In this document: in pieces, positions 53,442-61,094 of the stretch
Layout of the letters: the number at the start of each line of letters is the position of its first letter
How positions within the stretch are numbered: position 1 is the stretch's first letter
Made by a program: the position numbers and the translations under genes
The notes under the pieces: model-generated
Seen by the model: only the letters and a program-made list of their open reading frames with translations
Databases searched by the model: none
Told to the model about the DNA's origin: nothing
Source of the DNA: Chitinispirillaceae bacterium
GTDB taxonomy: Bacteria > Fibrobacterota > Chitinivibrionia > Chitinivibrionales > Chitinispirillaceae
Direction: 5' to 3'
NCBI GenBank assembly: GCA_016929415.1
Contig: JAFGIW010000130.1
Location: 1 to 61,094 of the forward strand
DNA: 61,094 nt

Positions 53442-55787
53442 GTGCAGATAGCCCTCGACGATGCGCGTCCCGGAATGGTGCTCTCGGCCGATGTGAATAT
53501 CCCGGGCGGAACGTTGCTCAATAAAGACCAGACGCTCGATGAAACGCTGATCGAGCTGATGCGGGGCTGTGACATCGCAACGATCTCCGTTGCCGAAGGA
53601 ACTTCCTGTCAAGGCAGCCTCTCAACCGCGGAAGGAACGCCGCAGGATACGCCGGAGAGCGACGCGGACGGGAGCGAGGCCGACCGGACGAAGAGTAGTG
53701 CTGCAACACCGCGGTCGCATGAAGTTCCGGCCGCCGCCCGCATTGTCGCCGACGGACAGGCGCGTCACCGCGACGGCATGGGAAGAAACGACCACCCTCA
53801 GGCGCCGATCAATCCGGCTCCGCCCGCGATTACCGTTATTGTCACTCCGGATGCAATGTCCGCGCGTCTTATCGTTGAGCCGGTCGGGAATTCGCCGCAA
53901 GAGCTGAGCCCGGTCGCCCTCATGGAAGCGCTGTCGGCGCATGGCGTCGTCTTCGGCATCGACACCGCACTGGTTGACAAACTGGTCGAACAATGGAAGC
54001 AGAGCAGGCGCCGTTATGAAATCGGCGTCATCGCGTCGGGCGTTCCCGCCCGACCGGCGAAAGAGGGCCCTGTCCGTATGACATTGCGCCATTTGACCAG
54101 CCGCAGCGAATGCGATGAGGTCAAAGCCTCGCACTATTTCTGGGAGGCCGCCGTAACACAACCGCGCATCGACCGTGCGGTCTGCGGCCAGGTTATCGGG
54201 GAAAAACAGATCGGTCACCTCTCGATCCCGGGTAAAAACGTCAATGGAGTCCCGGTGATTATCGAAGAGGTCGTCACTGCCGAGGTTGCCCTCGAAGACG
54301 GTGTCGCATTCAGTCCCGACCAACAAAAGATCATCGCCCAGGTCGACGGCATCGCCTATCAGATCGATAGTGCCATCGGGATCATCCCCATCGATTTCAA
54401 CGGTACCTTCGAGCTGGAAATTACCCCCGACAACATGGCGGTACTCTGTACCGTCCATCCTCCCGGCCCGGGCGGCTGTCTCCGCGGCAAAGAGGAATTG
54501 CTCCGGCTGCTTTCCGAAAAAGGGGTCTGCTCCGGAATCCTGGAAACGGACATCGATACGATGCTGGCGCTCTGCGGGCGCGGCGCCTACCCGTCGGAAC
54601 CCTTTACCATTGCCCGGGGAATTCCTCCTGTAAACGGAAACAACGGCAAACTTCAGTATTGTTTCAATACGAAGACGTCGCTCTCCCCTTCAATCAACAG
54701 CGAGGGACATGCCGATTATAAATCGATCAACATCGTCAATTCCATCAAAGGTCAACAGGAACTCGTTGTGCTCGTCCCTCCCACTCCCGGAAGCGACGGG
54801 TCCGATGTACTCGGGCATACACTCCCCGCCGAACCGGGGAATGCCGCAAAACTCCCGCAGGGGCCCCATACGGTGATCGACCGGGAGAATCCAGGACTTC
54901 TCCGTGCGGAGGTTGACGGCATCGTGCGTCTCTCCGGAGGCGTTGTCGAGGTATGTGAGGGATTTGTCGTTCCCGGCGACGTCGACTTCTCTACCGGCAA
55001 CATCAATTACAATAAATCCGTCGTCGTCAACGGCGATGTCAAAGCGGGTTTTAAGGTTCATTGCGGCGGCGACCTTCAGGTAAACGGCACTATTGAAGAC
55101 TGCCGCATCACCGTCGGCGGCAATGTACTGTGCAAATACGGCTTCGTCGGTCAGAGCAAAGGGGTGATCGACGCGAAGGGCGACGTCAATCTCGGCTTCA
55201 TGAAGAACCAGACGGTGCGCTGTTTCAAGAACATCACGATTGCCAAGGAGGCCCTCAATTGCACGCTCTTGTCAAGAGATACGATCTTCGTCCACGGGAC
55301 CCCGCTTTCCATAGTGGGGGGCATGGTCAAGGCGCGCACCTCCATCACCGCGTATGCCGCCGGGAACCATACTGGCATTCGGACCCTGCTTGAGGCCGGC
55401 ATCGATTATCTCATGGAAGAGGAACTGGCCGCGGTCGATGAACAGTACAAGAGCGCCGGCACCCATTACCGTTCGCTCGTCGAATCATTCAACCGGTTCC
55501 GTCAGACAGTCGCGGGCAGAAAGCATTTTTCGTCGATCGAGCAGAAAAAGGTCAACGATTTTGCTGCCGCGCTCAAACAGGCGAAGCAGCAGCTTGACGT
55601 TCTCGAAGAGCGCAAATCGATTATTGCCGGAAAAATACACCCGCTCGCCGACGCATGTATTAAAATCGAACATGCGGCGTATCCCGGCACGCTTTTCAAA
55701 TTCGGCGAACGCCATTTCTTCCTGAAAGAGGAACTTGCCGGCCCGAAAAACATCCGCTATATCGATCATGAAATCAGGGTTCTTTAG
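53442..55787 (+). CDS. FapA-family (DUF342) protein with an N-terminal signalling-type module
   Basis: A 781-residue protein when started at the GTG at 53442 (AAGGA 8 nt upstream); an ATG at 53400 without a ribosome-binding site would add 14 residues. Residues about 1-55 (QIALDDARPGMVLSADVNIPGG..., then IATISV) resemble the module that precedes HD-GYP domains (DUF3391-like). An unstructured linker (about 60-135) follows. Two FapA N-terminal-like units then appear, each with an ALSAHGVVFGID or LLSEKGVCSGIL phrase. The FapA core has VPPTPGSDGSDVLGHTLP and the beta-helix VDFSTGNINYNKSVVVNGDV. A coiled coil (about 655-725) and a short end domain complete it. It is a paralogue of the FapA at 28764. 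The function is unknown; the N-terminal module suggests a link to c-di-GMP-type signalling proteins. Confidence 0.85.
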   Translation: MQIALDDARPGMVLSADVNIPGGTLLNKDQTLDETLIELMRGCDIATISVAEGTSCQGSLSTAEGTPQDTPESDADGSEADRTKSSAATPRSHEVPAAARIVADGQARHRDGMGRNDHPQAPINPAPPAITVIVTPDAMSARLIVEPVGNSPQELSPVALMEALSAHGVVFGIDTALVDKLVEQWKQSRRRYEIGVIASGVPARPAKEGPVRMTLRHLTSRSECDEVKASHYFWEAAVTQPRIDRAVCGQVIGEKQIGHLSIPGKNVNGVPVIIEEVVTAEVALEDGVAFSPDQQKIIAQVDGIAYQIDSAIGIIPIDFNGTFELEITPDNMAVLCTVHPPGPGGCLRGKEELLRLLSEKGVCSGILETDIDTMLALCGRGAYPSEPFTIARGIPPVNGNNGKLQYCFNTKTSLSPSINSEGHADYKSINIVNSIKGQQELVVLVPPTPGSDGSDVLGHTLPAEPGNAAKLPQGPHTVIDRENPGLLRAEVDGIVRLSGGVVEVCEGFVVPGDVDFSTGNINYNKSVVVNGDVKAGFKVHCGGDLQVNGTIEDCRITVGGNVLCKYGFVGQSKGVIDAKGDVNLGFMKNQTVRCFKNITIAKEALNCTLLSRDTIFVHGTPLSIVGGMVKARTSITAYAAGNHTGIRTLLEAGIDYLMEEELAAVDEQYKSAGTHYRSLVESFNRFRQTVAGRKHFSSIEQKKVNDFAAALKQAKQQLDVLEERKSIIAGKIHPLADACIKIEHAAYPGTLFKFGERHFFLKEELAGPKNIRYIDHEIRVL

Positions 55788-55809
55788 CCTGATGAGAAGG
55801 GGTACTTCC

Positions 55810-56178
55810 TCACCGTGACCGTGTACCGCCGCTCCCCCTCGACTCCATCTGCGCATCCAGCTCTTCGGCCGTATCGGCAAGGGCGATAAATTGCGGCAAT
55901 TCGGCTATCTCGATCACCTCCCGCACGCTCGACCGGGGCTGAAAAAGGATAAGTTTTCCACCGGCCCCGCTGCACCGCGCATGCAGCTTTACGAACATAC
56001 CAAGCGCCTGGCTATTAACAAATGTGAGCCCTTCGATGTCAAGGATGACCCACGGCCGGTGAGCGGTTATGCACACCGAGACATATTGCTCGAGCGCCTC
56101 CATGTCTTCACGCTGCCAGAACTGACCGGTGAGCGTCAACAGACGAAAATCGTCCTTGCTGCCGCTGGTGATTTCCAT
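55810..56178 (-). CDS. STAS-domain anti-sigma-factor antagonist
   Basis: A 122-residue STAS protein of the SpoIIAA/RsbV type. The phosphorylation region reads VILDIEGLTFVNSQALG; the usual DSSGLG is NSQALG, but Ser56 at the acceptor position is kept. The C-terminus has an acidic-to-basic tail (ESRGSGGTRSR). Its ATG overlaps the stop of the phosphatase-kinase gene (TAATG), so the two are made together. The partner-switch is: the kinase domain of the neighbour phosphorylates this Ser, the phosphatase domain removes it. The target sigma factor or regulator is not visible. Confidence 0.88.
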   Translation of the reverse strand: MEITSGSKDDFRLLTLTGQFWQREDMEALEQYVSVCITAHRPWVILDIEGLTFVNSQALGMFVKLHARCSGAGGKLILFQPRSSVREVIEIAELPQFIALADTAEELDAQMESRGSGGTRSR

Positions 56179-57563
56179 TACCGCCGCCTCTGAAGTTTCC
56201 GACCCATAATCCTGTTTCCCGCCGCGTTGAACGCCACTTCATCACAATAGTGCCTGATAAGGAAGAGACCTCTTCCGTGGTCGCGCATCCGGTTTTCCGG
56301 CAGCAGCGGATCGGGAATGTCGTTGTAATCGAACCCTTTTCCCTCATCGACCACGCTGATGATCGCCTCCATTTTTGTCACTTTGTAAAACACGAGTACT
56401 TTTTTGCGGGGGTCCCCCCCGTTGCCGTGCAAAATTGCATTTGTCATCATTTCGAAGACGCATATCTTGAACTGTTTGATGTTCTGATCGGTAAATCCAT
56501 ACCGGTCCATCTCCCGCAGAATGACCGAACAGACGCTGTCGATTTCATGGAGCGCCATCGCCACGAGGATCGACGGCTCGTCCTCCCGGGAAAAACCGCT
56601 CCCCGCCAGCAGCTGTTCGGAATCGCCGATCTGGATGCACAGCAGGGTAAAGTCGTCGCGCAGCGGCGTGCCCTCGCGGAAACCGGCCTGGTTTTCCACG
56701 ATCGTGTCGATGATCGAGCGTACTTCCCTGTCGCCGCAATCGGCGAACGCCTCTTTGAGGCGTTCCACCCCGTAAAGCGCCCCCCTGCCGTTATACCCTT
56801 CTGTCAATCCATCGGTGTAGAAAAGCAGTTTGTCTCCCGGTTCGAGGCGGACCGTTTCATTGCAGTATTCGGCAATGGAAAGCAGCGCCGAATGACCGAT
56901 AAAAAAACCCTTGGCATCGAGCCGCGTGACCCTCCGGTCCCCCGCATGGAAGACCAGAGGCGGCACATGCCCCGCCCGGGCGTACAACATGACGTTGTTG
57001 ACGGGATCGATGAGGCCGAGAAACGCCGTCAGATACTGCTCCGTATGAATGAAACGGCAGAGATCCTTGTTTACATGGTGGAATACCTCGGCTGGCGAAT
57101 CGGTCTTCTCGATATAATGGGCGAAGAGCATTTTCGCCATCGCCCCGATGAGCGCTGCGGGAATGCCATGGCCCGATACGTCGTAAATGAGAATCGCGAT
57201 TTTCTGGCGGGGTGTGGTGATGATATCGTAAAGGTCGCCGCCTACTTTTCCAGCCGGAATGTACATCGCCGCCGATTTCAGGTTGACTATTTCCGGGAGT
57301 TCTTTGGGAAGCAGCCCCTCCTGTATACGTTGCGCGGTCTCGAGCTCCTCCTCCATCTCCGAATTAATGCGTCCCAGCTGAAATTGCGCCTCGATGAGTG
57401 CTGCCGACAACTCCTTCTGCCGCTGTTCCATTGCGTTCTGACGAAGAAGCAGCTCCCCTTGCCGCAGGCGGTACGCCCGACAGAGTCGCACCAGACGGTC
57501 CTGACGTTGTCGGTCCCCTACCGGTTTGCTATCATTGGAATGATGGTCCATTTCCATGCCCAC
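56178..57563 (-). CDS. SpoIIE-type phosphatase fused to an RsbW-like kinase domain
   Basis: A 461-residue regulator. After a coiled coil (about 25-85) comes a PP2C/SpoIIE phosphatase with GGDLYD, DVSGHGIPAAL, FYTDGLTEGYN and RDDFTLLCI; all metal ligands are present. The C-terminal part (about 325-455) is an HATPase_c_2 anti-sigma kinase with FEMMTNAILHGN, DEGKGFDYND and GRGLFLIRHYCD. One protein thus holds both enzymes that set the state of the STAS protein encoded right after. It is a compact partner-switching module. What controls the balance is unclear, as no sensor domain is attached. Confidence 0.92.
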   Translation of the reverse strand: MGMEMDHHSNDSKPVGDRQRQDRLVRLCRAYRLRQGELLLRQNAMEQRQKELSAALIEAQFQLGRINSEMEEELETAQRIQEGLLPKELPEIVNLKSAAMYIPAGKVGGDLYDIITTPRQKIAILIYDVSGHGIPAALIGAMAKMLFAHYIEKTDSPAEVFHHVNKDLCRFIHTEQYLTAFLGLIDPVNNVMLYARAGHVPPLVFHAGDRRVTRLDAKGFFIGHSALLSIAEYCNETVRLEPGDKLLFYTDGLTEGYNGRGALYGVERLKEAFADCGDREVRSIIDTIVENQAGFREGTPLRDDFTLLCIQIGDSEQLLAGSGFSREDEPSILVAMALHEIDSVCSVILREMDRYGFTDQNIKQFKICVFEMMTNAILHGNGGDPRKKVLVFYKVTKMEAIISVVDEGKGFDYNDIPDPLLPENRMRDHGRGLFLIRHYCDEVAFNAAGNRIMGRKLQRRR

Positions 57564-57569
57564 GCACCA

Positions 57570-58415
57570 TTACCTGAATAATTTGTAGGGGATGATCTTG
57601 CCTTTTTTCATAAGGTCTCGGTCCTTTGACGCAGCAACATTCTTCAATAGCTGCTTTTCCTCCGGGGAAAGTGCATCACTGCCTTCACGCGCTATTTTTT
57701 CCAGTATCGGATCGATTTTTTCCTCGAAAAAACGGCGTTTTGAAGCCGCAGCCTCCGCCCGCCCCCTCATTGAGCGTTCCCGACGAAGCGATGCACTCGA
57801 CTGCAGCCGAATCGAAATGAAAGGATACCATCTTAAATAACCGATTGCCACAAGAATTCCGCCCAGGTGCGTCAGGTGTGCAACGACCCCGCGGGGAGCA
57901 ATACTGCCAAACAGCGAGATTAGCCCAAAGCCGATAACGACAATTTTGATGTTTACCGGAAGCACAAAAAACAACAGTACCTGACGATGCGGATAGGTGA
58001 CAGCATAAACGGTCAGCAGTGCCAGTACCGCGCCTGATGCACCGATCACCCCGGTCACGCTCATGGCAGGCGAAAAAAGATGCCACACGCTGAAACAACC
58101 TGAACCGATGCCGCTTATCAGATAAAACCAGACAAACCGCCTGCTCCCCCATGCCGTTTCAATTTCCTGGCCGAACATCCAGAGTCCCAGCATATTAAAA
58201 AGGAGGTGAAAAGGCGATGACGGGTCGTGCAGGAACATATAGGTGGCCAAACGCCACACCTGCCCGTGGGCAAAAGCATCCCCCGGAACGAGCGCCCCCC
58301 ACTCGAGCAGCACAGGCCCGATCACGGGTAAAACCTGAAGAAGATAGACGGTGATGCTGGCTATCAGAATGACTTTGATGGCCGGGCTCACCGGCGGCGG
58401 GACAAACCTGTTCAT
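57570..58415 (-). CDS. Rhomboid-family intramembrane serine protease
   Basis: A 281-residue membrane protein. Six or so helices are visible. The catalytic Ser is in TGVIGASGAVLAL, the His in AHLTHLGGILVAIGYL, and HLLFNMLGLWMFG is the usual oxyanion-loop segment. The N-terminal loop has WRLATYMFLH, also conserved. A basic C-terminal helical tail of about 75 residues (RRERSMRGRAEAAASKRR) is probably cytoplasmic. It lies 4 bp after coaD and 6 bp before the phosphatase gene, so it is part of the same run. The substrates are unknown. Confidence 0.92.
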   Translation of the reverse strand: MNRFVPPPVSPAIKVILIASITVYLLQVLPVIGPVLLEWGALVPGDAFAHGQVWRLATYMFLHDPSSPFHLLFNMLGLWMFGQEIETAWGSRRFVWFYLISGIGSGCFSVWHLFSPAMSVTGVIGASGAVLALLTVYAVTYPHRQVLLFFVLPVNIKIVVIGFGLISLFGSIAPRGVVAHLTHLGGILVAIGYLRWYPFISIRLQSSASLRRERSMRGRAEAAASKRRFFEEKIDPILEKIAREGSDALSPEEKQLLKNVAASKDRDLMKKGKIIPYKLFR

Positions 58416-58419
58416 TAAC

Positions 58420-58932
58420 CTACCCTCCGGCGCCGGATGCAGCCGCAGCGCCTTCCCCGCCGACTTTCAGGAGCAATTTGCCGTGAACATACTCAGGAAC
58501 GAACTGGGTGATATCCCCGCCGAGACGGGCGATCTGCTTTACCATGGTGGAATTAAGGTAGGTATAACGCGCGCTCGGCATGAGAAAAACCGTTTCGGCA
58601 GCATCGTAAAGTTTCCGATTGGTATAGGCCATCTGGAATTCCGATTCGAAATCGGTAAGCGCGCGAAGGCCCCTGATGATCACCGATGCCGTATATTCCT
58701 TTACACAATTAACGATAAGTCCGCTGTAGCTGATCACCTCGATGGAGGGAACATGCAGAAGCGACGCCTTCACCATGTCGAGCCGTTCGTCGATTGAAAA
58801 AAGCGGGTTCTTCCCCGGATTCTGCGCGACAATGGCGATGACACGTGAGAAAATCCTTGACGCCCGGATTGCGATATCAATATGCCCGAAGGTGATGGGA
58901 TCGAAGGTTCCGGGATAGAGGGCGGTGCTCAT
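58420..58932 (-). CDS. coaD: Phosphopantetheine adenylyltransferase
   Basis: A 170-residue CoaD, the enzyme that makes dephospho-CoA from phosphopantetheine and ATP. The nucleotidyltransferase motif ALYPGTFDPITFGHIDIA is present, as are GLIVNCVKEYTA, RGLRALTDFESEFQMA and LNSTMVKQIA. A Gly/Ala-rich tail (EGAAAASGAGG) is extra. It is overlapped by 56 bp by the 3' end of rsmD, an unusually long overlap that appears to result from the palindrome inserted at the end of rsmD. AAAGG precedes the ATG. Confidence 0.95.
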   Translation of the reverse strand: MSTALYPGTFDPITFGHIDIAIRASRIFSRVIAIVAQNPGKNPLFSIDERLDMVKASLLHVPSIEVISYSGLIVNCVKEYTASVIIRGLRALTDFESEFQMAYTNRKLYDAAETVFLMPSARYTYLNSTMVKQIARLGGDITQFVPEYVHGKLLLKVGGEGAAAASGAGG

Positions 58933-59530
58933 GCGGGCCTTTCTTTTTTAGTAGGGGCGGTTCGCGAACCGCCCCTACATGATTTGTAAACAAACATATT
59001 TCCGTTTCGCCGTAGCGGCGCCGGTCGAACGGTTGCGGCATTCCGTCCGGCTGCTCCCGCGTCCGTCGTGCCTTCTGGGTGCTCCGTTCATACACGAGGA
59101 TTCCCCTTTCGGCAAGCAGCTCGAGCAGCGACGGGAGCGCCTCCGCCATTCGTTCATTATCATAGGGCGGATCATAATAGATAATATCGAATCGGTCGCT
59201 GCAGCCGTCAATAAATGCCGCGACCTTCCGCATGACGATGCGGCACAAATCGATAACGCCGAACCGCTCCGCGTGCTTCCTGATCAATGTACCTCTGATC
59301 CGGTCATTTTCGACAAAAACCGCCCTCGCTGCGCCCCTGCTGATCATTTCGAAACCGACACTGCCGCTGCCCGCGCAAACATCCGCCACCGTAGCGCCGG
59401 CGATACGTGAAGCGAGGATATCAGCGACCGACTCCCGTACCCGTTCGCGGGTCGGACGGAACACCCCGTGGCGCTGCGGAATCGTCAGGACGCGTCCCTT
59501 GAGTACTCCGGAAACCACCCGCAATTTCAT
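58877..59530 (-). CDS. rsmD: 16S rRNA (guanine966-N2)-methyltransferase with an extended C-terminus
   Basis: A 217-residue RsmD. The SAM motif VADVCAGSGSVGFEMI, the catalytic YYDPPYD and the N-terminal GVLKGRVLTIPQRHGVFRPT are all typical. The conserved part ends near ETEICLFTNH at about residue 178. A perfect 28-bp palindrome then encodes VGAVREPPL, followed by a basic tail of about 30 residues read in frame into coaD. The normal stop seems to have been lost when the palindrome was added. The tail is unlike the family and is probably non-functional. Confidence 0.93.
   Translation of the reverse strand: MKLRVVSGVLKGRVLTIPQRHGVFRPTRERVRESVADILASRIAGATVADVCAGSGSVGFEMISRGAARAVFVENDRIRGTLIRKHAERFGVIDLCRIVMRKVAAFIDGCSDRFDIIYYDPPYDNERMAEALPSLLELLAERGILVYERSTQKARRTREQPDGMPQPFDRRRYGETEICLFTNHVGAVREPPLLKKKGPHEHRPLSRNLRSHHLRAY
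58951..58978. repeat. Perfect 28-bp palindrome in the 3' end of rsmD
   Basis: The arm GTAGGGGCGGTTCG is followed directly by its exact reverse complement. The element is GC-rich, unlike the flanking sequence, and is of the general GTAGGGGCG...CGCCCCTAC type that occurs as dispersed short palindromes in many environmental genomes. It is read in frame by rsmD and sits about 18 bp before the coaD ATG, where its hairpin would lie in the mRNA. Confidence 0.85.
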
Positions 59531-59538
59531 GCGGTACG

Positions 59539-60471
59539 CTACTCCCTAGCGGTAAAAATAAGGTGCGATTCAATTTCGACCGCGGATCCGTTCAGGGCTT
59601 TCATGTTCACCTTTTTAAACGCGCAGGGGATCTTGTTTGCATGTAAACTGATCATAAACTTTACGAAGTCATTATACGCTGCGGTGCCCCGGCAGCGGTA
59701 ATGAAAACGGCGATAGGCGCCGATTTTTTCCGCATCGAGCTGGAGCGGGCCTCCACTCCATAGCACGCCGGCCTCCTCACCCAGACTGATTATTTTCTTT
59801 TTCAACACCGGAAGATCTTCACGGGCAGGAAGATGGTCGCTTGCCTGGAAGGGGTCGGCCAGATCAAGACCGAATTTTGTTTTACAGGTCACGACGAAAC
59901 GGTACCCATCGCCGTTGTTGGAGGTGATATAGGAAAAAGGCTGCGGCAGCAGTTCGAGTTTTTCGGATTTAAGCGCGATAAAGGTCGAACTCACCAGCTC
60001 GCGTGTGGTACCCAATCCGACGGCGTAAACGGTCTGAAAATTATCCACCTCGAGCGATCTCAACCCGATACCCTGCGGCACCGCCCGGCTCAACAGCTTA
60101 AAAACGTTTTTTCCGAACAGCACCTCATAATTTACTTTTTCTAAAAACGAGAGTTCGTCGTAGGGCAGATCAAGCGACCGCCTGGTTACACCGGCGGCAC
60201 GTTCGCTGGAAATTTCTCTGACGACATCCTCGACGATATCGCTCTTTTTATAGGTGGAGGGAGTAAAGGAGGTGGGAGCGGATACCTGGGCAGCGGGCGG
60301 CTTACTTTTTGCTGTACGCAGTTTTGTAAGATAATTCCTGCCGAAAGCCACCATCGCTGCAGCAGCCGCTGCAGCGATAACGATACCGGTTATAAGGCGG
60401 ATCGGTATATGGAAGCGGGGCAGCTCCGGTCTTTCCATAGTGTTCTTTTTCAAGAGGTTGATGCGTACCAT
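59539..60471 (-). CDS. PilN-like pilus assembly protein
   Basis: A 310-residue inner-membrane protein. The N-terminal MVRINLLKK matches the PilN signature (xIRINLLP), which binds PilM. A single transmembrane helix follows (about 27-46; LITGIVIAAAAAAAMVAFG), then a periplasmic part with VNYEVLFGKNVFKLLSRAVP and PQGIGLRSLEVDNFQTV, reminiscent of the PilN ferredoxin-like fold. The C-terminal part (KFMISLHANKIPCAFKKVN) may correspond to a second such fold, as in PilO; the protein is longer than a usual PilN. It begins 2 bp after pilM and is followed 8 bp later by rsmD. The PilN call rests mainly on the N-terminus and the pilM neighbour. Confidence 0.65.
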   Translation of the reverse strand: MVRINLLKKNTMERPELPRFHIPIRLITGIVIAAAAAAAMVAFGRNYLTKLRTAKSKPPAAQVSAPTSFTPSTYKKSDIVEDVVREISSERAAGVTRRSLDLPYDELSFLEKVNYEVLFGKNVFKLLSRAVPQGIGLRSLEVDNFQTVYAVGLGTTRELVSSTFIALKSEKLELLPQPFSYITSNNGDGYRFVVTCKTKFGLDLADPFQASDHLPAREDLPVLKKKIISLGEEAGVLWSGGPLQLDAEKIGAYRRFHYRCRGTAAYNDFVKFMISLHANKIPCAFKKVNMKALNGSAVEIESHLIFTARE

Positions 60472-60473
60472 AG

Positions 60474-61094
60474 CTATTCATTCCCCCGCAATGCAAGGCC
60501 CACCGCTACGCATAATTGCGCCAGATAGGCGGAAAGCTGATCATTGTCGACGCCGACGCGGCAACCGATTTTTCTGAAAGGATGCAGCAACGAAACATTG
60601 CCTGCTACCGAAGCAACGGTCTCAAGAAAACCGTTTTGCACGAAAAGCCCACCCGCGGCAAAGATCGGTATTCCGGTCCCTCCTCCTGATAATGTCACTA
60701 AAGAACAGAGACGCTCGACTTCCGCATTCAACCGCTCGGCGAACGTCTGCGGATCAGTCCCCGGACCGTAATCGATGCTCTCGTGGTCGATATACTTGCC
60801 GTGATGCGTCATGATCAGCTGTGCCTTCTCACTTTCGGCATGAAGCAGCACTGCCGGCTGCGCACCATACTCGGGATAATTGGCGTCAAAAACATTAATA
60901 AGTGCGAACAGATCGAGATCAATGACACCGGGGGTTAACTTCTGCCGTTTCAGTAGAGCGGTCAGATGTTCAACATGTTCCTTACGATAGGCAACAATAA
61001 GATATTCCTTAAGGCCGTCGGCACTTCTCCCGCACTGTTCATAATCGAAAAAATACTCATCAACAGACCCGATGATATGCTGCCCCAGTTCCCA
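60474..61094 (-). CDS. PilM-like pilus assembly ATPase, C-terminal part (cut by window edge)
   Basis: The last 206 residues of a longer protein whose start is beyond the right edge. The visible part includes YLIVAYRKEHVEHLTALLKR, VIDLDLFALINVFDANYPE, then an IFAAGGLFVQNG segment and a C-terminal VGLALRGNE. This matches the second half of PilM, an actin-like ATPase that binds the PilN N-terminus under the type IV pilus. The next gene has the PilN signature, which supports the call. A GTG at 60851 inside this frame is not the true start. Confidence 0.75.
   Translation of the reverse strand, partial: WELGQHIIGSVDEYFFDYEQCGRSADGLKEYLIVAYRKEHVEHLTALLKRQKLTPGVIDLDLFALINVFDANYPEYGAQPAVLLHAESEKAQLIMTHHGKYIDHESIDYGPGTDPQTFAERLNAEVERLCSLVTLSGGGTGIPIFAAGGLFVQNGFLETVASVAGNVSLLHPFRKIGCRVGVDNDQLSAYLAQLCVAVGLALRGNE

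Noticed and set aside
56250..57581. 443-codon plus-strand frame opposite the SpoIIE-type phosphatase gene
   Set aside because: The minus-strand gene has every catalytic motif; the plus frame has none and no ribosome-binding site I can support.
1..61094. CRISPR arrays, insertion sequences, prophage genes
   Set aside because: I saw no regularly spaced repeats, transposase motifs or phage structural genes anywhere in the window.

Overview
The window is a dense bacterial chromosome segment of about 61 kb, with short intergenic gaps, many ATGA/TAATG gene overlaps and several recognisable sigma70-type promoters. A secreted protein with a C-terminal sorting domain like those of Fibrobacterota/Bacteroidota, a large TSP3-repeat surface protein, a PilM/PilN-type pilus locus, a Tat system and an anaerobe-type [NiFe]-hydrogenase/HdrA complex point to an anaerobic Gram-negative bacterium. 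My best guess is the Fibrobacterota (Chitinispirillia-like). That is an inference from gene content; there is no rRNA in the window to settle it.

Layout. (1) 87-7489, minus: two large exported proteins. (2) 7896-10001, minus: a hybrid histidine kinase. (3) 10134-24500, minus: the most unusual region, a continuous head-to-tail array cheA-cheW-mcp-cheB-cheR-[REC+AroB-like]-hydrogenase maturation protease-hdrA-mvhD-mvhG-mvhA-tusA, with one good promoter upstream of cheA. It appears to put a chemosensory array and an H2-oxidising HdrA-MvhADG complex in one transcription unit. The only stand-alone CheY candidate is fused to a degenerate dehydroquinate-synthase fold, and the CheB receiver has lost its phosphorylation residues. 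(4) 24874-35031, plus: a signalling block with four histidine kinases, a single-domain response regulator, an HDOD protein and a FapA-like protein. (5) 35211-40415, minus: a TetR-controlled export locus (TetR, outer-membrane beta-barrel, RND/MMPL transporter, LolA-like periplasmic protein), with matching operator-like sites before tetR and before the barrel gene. (6) 40659-41042: a lone receiver protein, followed by a tRNA-Glu gene with its own promoter and terminator.

(7) 41579-45160, minus: tatA-tatC-[TatB fused to 5-formyltetrahydrofolate cyclo-ligase]-DUF2953-like-mlaE, overlapping or nearly so. (8) 45265-46017, plus: rlmB. (9) 46029-53225, minus: an acidic membrane-anchored protein, a GT5 glycogen-synthase-like enzyme, a YbhN-type membrane protein and priA. 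(10) 53442-55787, plus: a second, larger FapA-like protein with an N-terminal module like those of HD-GYP proteins. (11) 55810-61094, minus: pilM (cut by the window edge), pilN-like, rsmD, coaD, rhomboid protease, an SpoIIE-type phosphatase fused to an RsbW-like kinase, and a STAS antagonist. A perfect 28-bp palindrome lies in the 3' end of rsmD.

The strongest candidates for something undescribed are the REC-AroB pseudoenzyme inside the combined chemotaxis-hydrogenase operon, and the TatB-folate enzyme fusion. All assignments come from reading motifs and domain order; no database search was possible.
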